NCBI RefSeq assembly: GCF_008808095.1
Contig: NZ_CP023396.1
Location: forward strand, 2,931,501-2,995,500
Direction: 5' to 3'
Source: Pseudoalteromonas ruthenica
Lineage (GTDB): Bacteria > Pseudomonadota > Gammaproteobacteria > Enterobacterales > Alteromonadaceae
DNA: 64,000 nt
Below the pieces are notes generated by a model. The model saw nothing but the letters and a program-made list of their open reading frames with translations, was not told the DNA's origin and made no database searches. Position 1 is the first letter of the stretch; every line of letters begins with the position of its first letter. Below are positions 1 through 8,158 of this stretch, in pieces. The position numbers were made by a program, and so were the translations under genes.

Positions 1-438
1 AATATTGTCGTTATTACCCTGATCGTCAATATCAGTAATAGTCAACGCGTTATTTTCAATATCATTCACACTAGTGGGAAAAATAACAATCTTATCAACG
101 TTTTCAACAGCACTGCCGTCAAAGTCAACCACTGGCAAAGGAGCTTGGTCTATCTCCCCCAGATAAGAGCCACTGCTCTTGATGGGGTAAAAGCTTAAAC
201 ATCCGTTTGTGCCATCCACCGCGATGGAGTTAGGAACACTATTACGTAACTCTTTTTCTAATCGCAAAATGACAAATCGCGATTGCGCCACCAGCCCTGA
301 ACGTTGATTACCCTCACTGTAAATTTGCATAGCAAAGCGAATAAACTGGGTCACCCCGACTGCAAGTATCCCTAGGATAACAATCACTATGATCAGCTCT
401 ATTAAGGTAAAGCCCTGATTGCGACTAAATCCACGCAT
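1..438 (-). CDS. mshO: MSHA minor pilin MshO (3' part missing at window edge)
   Basis: This is the first 146 codons of a type IV prepilin-like protein; the gene continues beyond base 1. The product starts MRGFSRNQG and is followed by FTLIELIIVIVILGI, so the prepilin peptidase site is G9/F10 with the conserved glutamate at +5 and a hydrophobic helix. The ATG (438-436) shares one base with the TGA of mshD (TGATG), so the two are translationally coupled. In known MSHA loci the pseudopilin after mshD is mshO, which initiates or stabilises the pilus. Position supports MshO; the sequence seen alone would only say minor pilin. Confidence 0.8.
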   Translation of the reverse strand, partial: MRGFSRNQGFTLIELIIVIVILGILAVGVTQFIRFAMQIYSEGNQRSGLVAQSRFVILRLEKELRNSVPNSIAVDGTNGCLSFYPIKSSGSYLGEIDQAPLPVVDFDGSAVENVDKIVIFPTSVNDIENNALTITDIDDQGNNDNI

Positions 439-944
439 CAATAATTGCCTCGATAGGCATCAAAGCGGTAGCGCTCACCATTGGGGGCGGTGATGGTTAC
501 CTCGATGCGCTTTGCCTGTTCAATGTTATCATTGCTGGATTGGTCGTAATCACCGTCAATCGCGACCAACACTGAGGCCGCAAACCCAGAATAAGTGCCG
601 CCGACATCAGTAATACTTAACCCATTGTAGTCGTCAACATCATCATACAGATCACGACTGCCCTCCTCTGGGCCCATGGTGGTGCTACAACCAACTGGTT
701 TTTCATCGCAGCGCTGAAAGGGCGGACTACGATCGCTGTTTTCGTCATAGGCTTTACCCAGAATTTCATTCATCAATGACTGCCCGAGCTTGGCTGCTTT
801 TACTTGCACCAGCGGTTCAGCGCTTTGCCTTGCTTGCGGAGCAATCAAGGTGAATACAATGACCATCGCGATGGCAAAAATCACAATGCCAAGAATCAAT
901 TCGACTAGCGTAAAGCCTCTCGCTCGCGGGCGCTTAGCAGCCAT
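438..944 (-). CDS. mshD: MSHA minor pilin MshD
   Basis: Prepilin-like protein of about 168 residues. I place the start at the ATG at 944 (MAAKRPRARG then FTLVELILGIVIF), because a GAAGGGG ribosome site lies just upstream and the class III leader is then a normal ten residues. A longer frame to 995 exists but adds 17 residues that do not look like a leader. Cleavage is expected after G10, with E at +5. The gene overlaps the end of mshC by 11 bases and its TGA overlaps the mshO start. MshD is a minor component of the mannose-sensitive haemagglutinin pilus. Confidence 0.82.
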   Translation of the reverse strand: MAAKRPRARGFTLVELILGIVIFAIAMVIVFTLIAPQARQSAEPLVQVKAAKLGQSLMNEILGKAYDENSDRSPPFQRCDEKPVGCSTTMGPEEGSRDLYDDVDDYNGLSITDVGGTYSGFAASVLVAIDGDYDQSSNDNIEQAKRIEVTITAPNGERYRFDAYRGNY

Positions 945-1392
945 ATACAGCCCCTTCGCCGCTAATACACACAGCTTGATTCCCCACTTGTACACGGCAG
1001 GTATTGGCGCAATTAATATCTGGTTGCCCTAGATGGTTAAAAGACAAGGAACTAAAGCTGCCACCGTTGTTATCGGTGGTGGTAAAAGTGATATCAGTGC
1101 CGGTGCTATCAACAACGAGGTAGTCGTCATAGGCTGTAGAAATGGTATTTGCGCAATTTTGATTAGCGGGGGGCGCGATTAACGTGGTGGTAATTTTAAC
1201 GCAATTATCACTATTAAGATTGTGCATCGCCTGCAACTGGATACTGCGGATCATCGCCAGCGTGCGGTCTCTTAAAGTGTAGGCATCTTCATTATTGGAG
1301 CCAAGAAATCGGGGTATGGCAGTCACCGCCAATACCCCAATAAGGATAATCGTGATTATGAGCTCAACGAGCGTAAAACCACGGTTGTTCAT
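934..1392 (-). CDS. mshC: MSHA minor pilin MshC
   Basis: A 152-residue pseudopilin with a very short leader (MNNRG) followed by FTLVELIITIILIGVLAVTA, the standard class III processing site and transmembrane/assembly helix. Two cysteines near the C terminus (NTCR and the terminal YGC) could form the usual pilin disulfide. The gene lies 3 bases after mshA and overlaps mshD by 11 bases, in the conserved order mshB-A-C-D-O. It is a minor pilin of the MSHA fibre, inserted in the inner membrane before assembly. Confidence 0.82.
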   Translation of the reverse strand: MNNRGFTLVELIITIILIGVLAVTAIPRFLGSNNEDAYTLRDRTLAMIRSIQLQAMHNLNSDNCVKITTTLIAPPANQNCANTISTAYDDYLVVDSTGTDITFTTTDNNGGSFSSLSFNHLGQPDINCANTCRVQVGNQAVCISGEGAVYGC

Positions 1393-1395
1393 TGC

Positions 1396-1938
1396 TTACT
1401 GACAGTCGTCAAGGTTTAATGTGATCACTGGAAGTGTATTAGCATCGGCTGCTTCGGTATAGGCCACATAACAGCCATCATTAGCTTCACCGCCGGTGCC
1501 ATTGCCTGCCACTACCGCAGTCGGTGCTGCACTACCTGTAGCTCTTACCACAAAGATAGCGGGTGTCCCGCCTGTAGCGGCAATGACATTGCTTGCAAAG
1601 TCATTGGTTAAATCAATATCCATCGCTGCGGCAATACCAGTAGCTGCGGCTTGTGGATAGCCAAAGGAAGTCGTTACATCAACGGTTCCATCAGTGCCTA
1701 AGTCAACCCCTATGGTGCCATCACCTGCATCGCCCTGAATACCTTCAATAATAGCCTTTCCGTACACGATATCTTTGGCAGAGTTCATCGCGCCTCTAAC
1801 ACCTTGTACCGTTGCCGCATTGGCATCACCCTGCAAGTTTAAAAAGCGTGGCGCTGCTGTGACTGCAAGAATCCCTAGAATAACAATCACAATAATCAAT
1901 TCGATTAAAGTGAAACCTTGTTGTTTTGTTGCTTTCAT
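1396..1938 (-). CDS. mshA: MSHA major pilin MshA
   Basis: A 180-residue type IVa-like prepilin, the main subunit of the MSHA fibre used for surface attachment. The leader MKATKQQG is cut before FTLIELIIVIVILGILAVTA (E at +5), followed by the conserved PRFLNLQGDANAATVQGV segment typical of MshA. The C-terminal part is rich in Gly, Ala and Thr and ends with a cysteine pair (NDGCYVAY and the final DDCQ), the expected disulfide loop. A GAGG site stands before the ATG. It follows mshB by 24 bases and is probably the most strongly expressed gene of the pilin operon. Confidence 0.88.
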   Translation of the reverse strand: MKATKQQGFTLIELIIVIVILGILAVTAAPRFLNLQGDANAATVQGVRGAMNSAKDIVYGKAIIEGIQGDAGDGTIGVDLGTDGTVDVTTSFGYPQAAATGIAAAMDIDLTNDFASNVIAATGGTPAIFVVRATGSAAPTAVVAGNGTGGEANDGCYVAYTEAADANTLPVITLNLDDCQ

Positions 1939-1962
1939 CGTCTGTACCTCGTTATAGCAAAC

Positions 1963-2541
1963 TTAAAATACGGTTACCTGCCCCGTTGCGGGAAAGTAAG
2001 AAAAACCATCAGTGGCTGTACCGTCCGGCACAGAGTCGTCAGGCAGATTCGCGACATTGGTGGTATCGAGCGAATCTGAAAGATAATAAATACACTGCGA
2101 ATTGCCCGCGTTAAATTGTACGTAATAACGGCTTTGCGCGGCCTGATTTGGGTCAATAGTATTAATAGGGGCTGATTGTAAAATAAGATCAAACACATCT
2201 TTGCAATCTTGGCGCGCCATAGCGCCAACAGTGGTATCGGAGCCGCCATCGTTGGTGGGGTAGCCAATATCGCCATCAACACCTAAGGTTACTTGGTCGT
2301 ACACCACTGTGGTAATATCAGCGCCACCATTATCGACTAAGCGACCGTCAACTTCCCATTGTGAGCGCACTAATCCTATCGCCGCTGCAAATCCACCAGC
2401 CACGCCTTCAACCGATGCTTCGCGAGCATCATCGGTCACATCGATAAAGCGCGGCAATGCGGTTGCAGCCAAAAGCCCTAAAATAATGACTACTATAATA
2501 AGCTCTATGAGTGTAAAGCCACTTTGTTGTTTGCGTTTCAT
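1963..2541 (-). CDS. mshB: MSHA pilin MshB
   Basis: A 192-residue prepilin paralogous to the neighbouring MshA: leader MKRKQQSG, cleavage before FTLIELIIVVIILGLLAATA, then PRFIDVTDDAREASVEGVAGG, which parallels the MshA segment at the same position. The two cysteines (ARQDCKDV and NSQCIYY) are placed differently from those of MshA. Known MSHA loci have MshB directly upstream of MshA, and this is the first gene after the likely internal promoter at 2575-2602. It is called MshB rather than MshA by position. Confidence 0.8.
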   Translation of the reverse strand: MKRKQQSGFTLIELIIVVIILGLLAATALPRFIDVTDDAREASVEGVAGGFAAAIGLVRSQWEVDGRLVDNGGADITTVVYDQVTLGVDGDIGYPTNDGGSDTTVGAMARQDCKDVFDLILQSAPINTIDPNQAAQSRYYVQFNAGNSQCIYYLSDSLDTTNVANLPDDSVPDGTATDGFSYFPATGQVTVF

Positions 2542-2574
2542 TGCCTACTCCAACAGAGTTAAGTACCTAAATTC

Positions 2575-2602
2575 ATTCTAGACCAAAGGCTAAATTACTC
2601 AA
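2575..2602 (-). promoter_or_regulatory. Predicted sigma70 promoter for the pilin genes mshB-A-C-D-O
   Basis: On the minus strand a -35 box TTGAGT (2602-2597) and a -10 box TAGAAT (2580-2575, 5 of 6 to consensus) are separated by 16 bases. They lie in the only clear gap inside the msh cluster, between mshF and mshB and about 35 bases before the mshB ATG. A separate structural-gene operon starting at mshB is what I recall being described for Vibrio cholerae, so the position makes sense. Confidence 0.55.
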
Positions 2603-2619
2603 AAATCATTATATTTTGT

Positions 2620-3108
2620 TTATTTGAGTGTAACAGCCACCTGACCCGTGTGTACATCAAAGCGAAACCAGGCTCGCTCATTAAAAAGAAACTCACACCC
2701 GACTAAGGCTTGCCCTGCCCATATCGGCTTAACACTGACCCCAGCTAGGTTGCCCTGCCCTTGCATGCGGGCAAATAAGCCCTGACAGGGAGCCCCATCG
2801 CCCTCAAGACCTGTCGGCCAGCCAAAGCGATTAACCACAAACTGTTGTTGACCCACCACCTGCATTTGCGTGCTCACCTGCTCTAAGGTAATGGTATCTT
2901 GTTTATGGGCTAGCCACTTACCATGAATAGCAACGGCACTGTGGTGGAACTCCGCCACTGCTTTATGCAAATTCACGTCGTTGACAGTATTAAATAACTG
3001 GCTGATATAGTAAATAAAAAAGCCAATAAACACACAAATCAGCAACCCGCTAATAAGCAGTTGATAAACCCGGCTCAAACGCCGGCTCACCTGCTGCTGA
3101 TTACGCAC
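2620..3108 (-). CDS. mshF: MSHA biogenesis protein MshF
   Basis: A 162-residue protein with one membrane segment near the N terminus (about residues 17-38, LLISGLLICVFIGFFIYYIS) and a C-terminal domain exposed to the periplasm. It starts 2 bases after the mshG stop, so it belongs to the assembly operon. The assignment rests mainly on position between mshG and mshB and on the matching size and topology; MshF proteins have no well-defined biochemical role and the sequence carries no catalytic motif I recognise. Confidence 0.75.
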   Translation of the reverse strand: MRNQQQVSRRLSRVYQLLISGLLICVFIGFFIYYISQLFNTVNDVNLHKAVAEFHHSAVAIHGKWLAHKQDTITLEQVSTQMQVVGQQQFVVNRFGWPTGLEGDGAPCQGLFARMQGQGNLAGVSVKPIWAGQALVGCEFLFNERAWFRFDVHTGQVAVTLK

Positions 3109-3109
3109 T

Positions 3110-4336
3110 TTAGCCCCCTTTAATCGCAGACATCAGGTTCCACATAGGAGTAAAAATACCCAATGCCAGTATTAGCACCATTACCGCCACCAAAGCAATT
3201 AAAATGGGCTCTATCTTCGCGGTCAGGCTCTTTAAATCAAAATCCACTTCGCGTTCATAGTAGTCGGCACTTTCTTGCAACAGTTCATCAACGCGACCGG
3301 TTTCCTCTCCGACTGCAACCATTTGTAACACCAATTGCGAGAAGAGCTCACTCTGTCGTGAAACCCGCAACAGGCTGTCGCCTTTTTCTATGCCGCGTCG
3401 CATCTCGACAATACGCTGATGCATATGGGCATTATCAACGGCATCAGCCGTAAGGGATAACCCGGTGGTCATTGGTACCCCAGAACGTAACACCATGGCA
3501 AAACTGCGGCTGTATCGAGATAACAAAGAGCGTTCAATGATACTGCCAATAATGGGTAAACGTAATTTCACGCGATCCCATTTCAATCGCCCTAGCTCGG
3601 TACCTAAGTAACGCCGTATCCCGTAATAGCTTGCCGCCATCAGTGCTAGCAACAACCACCAGTAATGAACAAAGAAATTAGACGTGCCAATGAGAATGCG
3701 CGTCATCAGCGGCAACTCAGCATCGAATTTAGAGAACATTTGCGCGAACACAGGGATCACAAAAATATTTAAGATAAACATGGCCGCGATGAGGGCGATG
3801 ATCACAAACGTAGGGTAGCGCAATGCCGCTTTTATTCGTTTTCGCGTTTCTTGCTCGCGTTCAAAATATTCAGCCAACTGTAAAAAGGCATCCTCAAGCT
3901 TACCGGTGTTTTCACCCACCACCACGATAGAGATCATTAAACGATGAAAAACCTCCTTGTGGCTCGCCATAGCAGCGGATAAATTGCGCCCCTGCTCAAG
4001 CTGAGTAGTAATTTCTTTTAATACCTCGCGAAAACGCGGATTTGTGGTGGTTTCAGCCAGGCCGTTAATAGCGCGGATAATCGGGATCCCCGCTTTGAGC
4101 AGTGAATACATTTGCCGTGAAAAGATAATCATCTCATCAAGGCCGACCTTGGGCTGAAGCCAGGCTATAAGCGGTTTGTTATCGGCGCTTTTTACCACCT
4201 GAGTTTCATCTATCTTAATGGGCACACTTTGACGCGCCAATAACTGATCCGCAGCCGCTTGTGCGCTATTAGCCTCAACCACGCCTTTAATTAGTTTGCC
4301 CTGGCTATCTTTGGCCTGATAACGAAAATGCGCCAC
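3110..4336 (-). CDS. mshG: MSHA inner-membrane platform protein MshG (PilC/GspF family)
   Basis: A 408-residue polytopic protein of the PilC/GspF family, the inner-membrane platform on which the MshE ATPase acts to insert pilin subunits. The two repeated T2SSF domains are visible: FSRQMYSLLKAGIPIIRAI with VVGENTGKLEDAF, and YSRSFAMVLRSGVPMTTGL with AVGEETGRVDELL. Three strongly hydrophobic stretches fit membrane helices. The start is a GTG that shares its G with the TAG stop of mshE (TAGTG), which implies translational coupling; gspE/gspF in this window have the same junction. Confidence 0.9.
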   Translation of the reverse strand: MAHFRYQAKDSQGKLIKGVVEANSAQAAADQLLARQSVPIKIDETQVVKSADNKPLIAWLQPKVGLDEMIIFSRQMYSLLKAGIPIIRAINGLAETTTNPRFREVLKEITTQLEQGRNLSAAMASHKEVFHRLMISIVVVGENTGKLEDAFLQLAEYFEREQETRKRIKAALRYPTFVIIALIAAMFILNIFVIPVFAQMFSKFDAELPLMTRILIGTSNFFVHYWWLLLALMAASYYGIRRYLGTELGRLKWDRVKLRLPIIGSIIERSLLSRYSRSFAMVLRSGVPMTTGLSLTADAVDNAHMHQRIVEMRRGIEKGDSLLRVSRQSELFSQLVLQMVAVGEETGRVDELLQESADYYEREVDFDLKSLTAKIEPILIALVAVMVLILALGIFTPMWNLMSAIKGG

Positions 4337-6051
4337 TAGTTGTTTACCACCTCAGGTACATATTCAGCTACTTTGAATACTTCATCCAAAGTGGTGATCC
4401 CTTGCTGAGCGTAGTCCATTGCCATATGTGATAAAGGTGAGAAATCTGGGTTATTCTTCGCTGCTTGTGCAAAGGCTTGGGTATCACTTTGGCGCAGCGC
4501 ATCCATCATATCTTCGTTCATTTCTAGTAGCTCAAACACCCCGATACGGCCTTTATAACCGGTGTGATTGCAGCTGTTGCAGCCTCGCCCTTGGTAGAAT
4601 TGCGCATCCGCTAGGTGAGGCTGTAAATAACGTACCCAGGCACGTTCTTGCTCGTCGGCTTCATAGGGTTGCTGACAGTTTTGACAAATACGGCGCACTA
4701 AGCGCTGAGCGATAATCGCTCGTAAGGAGCTGGCAACCAGATAAGGTGGCGCACCCATATCGATAAGACGCATGGCGCTGGTGATGGCATCATTGGTGTG
4801 CAAAGTACTCAATACCAAGTGTCCCGTTAGTGCACCTCGCAGCCCTATTTCCACGGTTTCTTGGTCTCGCATCTCGCCGACCATGATTATATCAGGGTCT
4901 TGGCGCAAGGTTGTACGTAACACATTCGCAAAGCTCAAGCCTATTTTACTGTTCACCTGGACCTGATTTATACGGCTGATACGGTATTCAACAGGATCTT
5001 CCACAGTGATTATTTTATTCTGAGCCTGATTAAGTTCGCTCAAGGCCCCATACAGGGTCGTCGTTTTACCCGAGCCGGTGGGGCCAGTAACAAGGATCAT
5101 GCCGTGCGGACGCTTCAGCGTTTCCCGTAACTTACGTAGCAAAGGTGCTGGCATACCGGTTTGATCTAAGGTGAGCAGCCCGGCGGATTGATCCAGCAGA
5201 CGCATCACCACCGATTCACCATTTTGCACCGGCATGGTCGAGAGCCGCACATCTATGCTGTGGCCTTTTACTTTGATATTAAAGCGCCCGTCTTGGGGAA
5301 TGCGCTTTTCTGATATATCCAAGCCAGACATTAACTTAAGGCGTAGCACTAAGGCTGAGGCAATCTTGACGTGATCTAAGATATTCTCTTGCAACACACC
5401 ATCCACCCGCTGACGAATGCGTAGCATCTTTTCATCGGGCTCAATATGGATATCCGAAGCTCGAACCTGTACCGCATCCTCAAAAATGGATTGCAGTAGC
5501 TTAACAACCGTTGCATCTGAGGTACTGTCATCAAGTGCGTTGAGTTCGAACTCTTCCCCTTCTTGATATTCCTCATCAAGTTGTTCAGCAAAGTTAGCAA
5601 TATCTTGGGTGCGTCGGTATACGGTATCGAACGCCTCTAACATTTGTGACTCTTGCACCACCGCAAGGTCAATGCGCTTCGAACCCAGAATAGGCCCTAA
5701 CTGGTCGAGGCCACTTAAATCAGCAGGGTCACTCATACCCAATAACACGCTGTCGCCGTTATCCTCAATAACTAGCGCACGGTAACGGCGCGCATAAACC
5801 TCAGGTAAGAGGGTGGCGGTTTCTGGCGCGATGCGACGTTGCGAAATATCTAAAAAGGGAACATTCAGTTGCTGAGCCAAAAAGCGCAGTAACTGTGGCT
5901 CGGCAATCACGCCTAAATCAACTAGGGTGGCGCCAAGTTTCCGCCCTGAGCTTTTTTGCGCCGCCAGCGCTTGCTCAAGCTGTTCTTCGGTAATTATTTG
6001 CTCGTGGACTAAGAGGTCCCCTAAGCGCATTTTTAAGCGAGGTCTAATCAT
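4336..6051 (-). CDS. mshE: MSHA pilus extension ATPase MshE
   Basis: A 571-residue hexameric secretion ATPase (GspE/PilB family) that powers pilus extension. The N-terminal MshEN region carries two motifs of the cyclic-di-GMP-binding type, starting at RLG (residues 9-11) and KLG (38-40). The ATPase core has Walker A GPTGSGKT at 323-330, an Asp box near EDPVEY, and Walker B DPDIIMVGEMRD at about 385-396. A CxxC pair of pairs (RICQNC and CNSC) forms the zinc site. Its ATG overlaps the mshN stop as ATGA. Overall length is normal for MshE. Confidence 0.92.
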   Translation of the reverse strand: MIRPRLKMRLGDLLVHEQIITEEQLEQALAAQKSSGRKLGATLVDLGVIAEPQLLRFLAQQLNVPFLDISQRRIAPETATLLPEVYARRYRALVIEDNGDSVLLGMSDPADLSGLDQLGPILGSKRIDLAVVQESQMLEAFDTVYRRTQDIANFAEQLDEEYQEGEEFELNALDDSTSDATVVKLLQSIFEDAVQVRASDIHIEPDEKMLRIRQRVDGVLQENILDHVKIASALVLRLKLMSGLDISEKRIPQDGRFNIKVKGHSIDVRLSTMPVQNGESVVMRLLDQSAGLLTLDQTGMPAPLLRKLRETLKRPHGMILVTGPTGSGKTTTLYGALSELNQAQNKIITVEDPVEYRISRINQVQVNSKIGLSFANVLRTTLRQDPDIIMVGEMRDQETVEIGLRGALTGHLVLSTLHTNDAITSAMRLIDMGAPPYLVASSLRAIIAQRLVRRICQNCQQPYEADEQERAWVRYLQPHLADAQFYQGRGCNSCNHTGYKGRIGVFELLEMNEDMMDALRQSDTQAFAQAAKNNPDFSPLSHMAMDYAQQGITTLDEVFKVAEYVPEVVNN

Positions 6052-7259
6052 GGCGTGTCCTGTAAACTATCATAGCGAGCTAGAGCGTATTGTTGTGACG
6101 GCCCTGATAAGCCACCTAATTGTAAGGCGGTAGCATAATGCCCTCGAGCGCTATGGTATTGGCCTAGTGCGTCTTCTGATGTGGCCAACGCCAACCACCA
6201 TTTAGCTACATGGGGTTGACGCCTTACTAATTCAGTAAAGCATACCTTGGCAATATCGTGCTGCTTTAGCTGGCGCGCTGCCGATCCTTTTAAAATCCAA
6301 TAGTCGTTATTACCCAGTTGCGTTGCGCGCGCATCCTGGCCATCTCCTAACACCTCAAGCACGCGCTGATATTGCTGTTGTTCAATGGCCATTTTGGCAA
6401 TCATGACACGCCATGAAAGGGTTTCTGGCGCCACTTTTAAGCCATTAATAAGCACACTGTATGCTTCTTCTAAGCGCTGTTGTCCATATAAGGTCGCAGC
6501 GAGTGATGACCGGGCTTGTTCATGTTCGGGTACAAGAATAACGGCTTGTTCAAACTGCTTTATAGCCTCGTTCGTCATTGCAAAGCGCAGCGACTGTTGT
6601 CCTTGCTCAAACCAGCGCTGCGCGCGCTGCTGAACACTTAGCGCCTTGACGACCTTCACAGCGGTATCACTGGATGACGCCACTGGCTGCGAGGCGTTAA
6701 CCGCTCTCGTTGGTGGCTCAACTTGAGGTGCTTTTGGCTGCGTTGCTACTGGCTTATCACTTGGCTCACCCTCAGTGATAGAGGCCACCATAGCTTGTGC
6801 TGCCTCGACCGGCTTGGTGCTGCTAGGTAGCTGCTGTGATGATGTCCGGGGCTCAGTTTGCTCGTTCTCTACCACGTCGGCATGCTGTGGACTATTGAGC
6901 TCGGCATTGATGGCTGACACAGGCTGACTGTTATCATCTTTAGGTGCCGTTAAAGCCATACTGGTCGTTTGCTTTGGCTGCGATGCTGTCTCTTCGATAA
7001 CGAGCGTTGGCGCTTTTGCCTGGTGCGAGGGATCAGCGACTGTCGCTTCTTCAACGCTGTCACTTGTGCTTATAGGAGCTGCGGGGATCAGTAAATAAGC
7101 AAGGGCGATGACGACCATGGCGCTCACTAACACCGCAACAATGGTGATGACATTTCGCCAAGGCCGCGCCTGCGGCAGTTTTACGGTCGGCTCTAACGCC
7201 AGTTCATGTTCGCCATCACGCTGCTCAATGTCTTTGAGGGCCTTGTTTAGTAGACTCAC
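6048..7259 (-). CDS. mshN: MSHA biogenesis protein MshN (TPR protein)
   Basis: About 403 residues: a short cytoplasmic start (VSLLNKALKDIEQR), a single membrane segment (about residues 37-57), a long low-complexity linker rich in Pro, Ala, Gln and Thr, and C-terminal tetratricopeptide-like repeats (QRAQRWFEQGQQSLRF onward). I chose the GTG at 7259 because it forms a GTGA overlap with the mshM stop, has GGAG 9 bases upstream, and gives the usual MshN beginning. A longer frame to 7358 would run deep into mshM. MshN is thought to link inner-membrane and secretin parts of the pilus machine. Confidence 0.82.
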   Translation of the reverse strand: MSLLNKALKDIEQRDGEHELALEPTVKLPQARPWRNVITIVAVLVSAMVVIALAYLLIPAAPISTSDSVEEATVADPSHQAKAPTLVIEETASQPKQTTSMALTAPKDDNSQPVSAINAELNSPQHADVVENEQTEPRTSSQQLPSSTKPVEAAQAMVASITEGEPSDKPVATQPKAPQVEPPTRAVNASQPVASSSDTAVKVVKALSVQQRAQRWFEQGQQSLRFAMTNEAIKQFEQAVILVPEHEQARSSLAATLYGQQRLEEAYSVLINGLKVAPETLSWRVMIAKMAIEQQQYQRVLEVLGDGQDARATQLGNNDYWILKGSAARQLKQHDIAKVCFTELVRRQPHVAKWWLALATSEDALGQYHSARGHYATALQLGGLSGPSQQYALARYDSLQDTP

Positions 7260-8158
7260 AACACTTGTCTCCACAACCAAATAGCCGCCACGCCTAACAC
7301 TGTCGCACTGAGCACTGCAAATAACCACCAGCGCCGCATAGATGTTGGTGCGTAGCAATCCTCGGTATCGGCAATTGCCGCGCGAATATAGCGCTTATTG
7401 AGTGCTGTTTGTCCTTCCCCATAAGCCAATAGCAGCGCTTTGTGGCATACCGTATTTACTAACCGAGGAATACCGCGACAAGCCCGTGCTATATGGTGGT
7501 TCAGACGCGGTGAAAAGAGGGGTGACTGCGCGCCTGCGCGGCGAAGGCGGTGATTAATGTAGTAGTCCACCTCCGCAGCTGTCATCGGCCTCAGCTGATA
7601 GGAAAAACCGATACGTTGGCGCAATTGCCTTACTTGCGGATTGGCCAGCTTAGTATCTAGTTCTGGTTGTCCAAAGAGGACTACTTGGAGCAGTTTTTTT
7701 TGCTCCGTTTCTAAGTTGGTTAATAACCGCAACGCCTCCAGCGCTTCCCAACTAAAACATTGTGCCTCATCAACAATCATAACCACCTTTTTCCCTTCTT
7801 GACTCAGGGTTAACAGGCGCTTCTCTATGGATTGGCTCAATGTTTGTTGATCTTGTTCGGGCGCAAGTTCCAGCCCCAACTCAGCCGCCACCGCCCATCG
7901 CAGTTCATCGGGGGTCAAATAAGGGTTGGGCAAATAGACAACCACATAATTATCCTCAAGGTGGTTTATCAACTTCCGACAAATCAGCGTTTTGCCTGTA
8001 CCTACTTCCCCGGTAACTTTTATAAATCCTTCGGACATACTCAGAGCACTGAGCAGCACTTTCAGCGCTTCGTTATGAGGCTCAAGAGCACAGTAGAACT
8101 GCGTGTTCGGGGTGAGCGAAAACGGCATTTCCGTTAGGTTAAAAAAGCTGAGATACAT
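7256..8158 (-). CDS. mshM: MSHA biogenesis AAA ATPase MshM (ExeA/GspA-like)
   Basis: A 300-residue AAA protein of the ExeA/GspA family. Walker A is GEVGTGKT near residue 51 and Walker B is VVMIVDEAQ near 125, followed by the typical LRLLTNLETEQKKLLQVVLFGQPEL sensor region. The C terminus ends with one membrane segment (WWLFAVLSATVLGVAAIWLW), so the ATPase sits on the cytoplasmic face. Relatives help insert or multimerise the secretin through peptidoglycan. It starts right at the mshL stop (8158), which it shares by one base. Confidence 0.88.
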   Translation of the reverse strand: MYLSFFNLTEMPFSLTPNTQFYCALEPHNEALKVLLSALSMSEGFIKVTGEVGTGKTLICRKLINHLEDNYVVVYLPNPYLTPDELRWAVAAELGLELAPEQDQQTLSQSIEKRLLTLSQEGKKVVMIVDEAQCFSWEALEALRLLTNLETEQKKLLQVVLFGQPELDTKLANPQVRQLRQRIGFSYQLRPMTAAEVDYYINHRLRRAGAQSPLFSPRLNHHIARACRGIPRLVNTVCHKALLLAYGEGQTALNKRYIRAAIADTEDCYAPTSMRRWWLFAVLSATVLGVAAIWLWRQVL

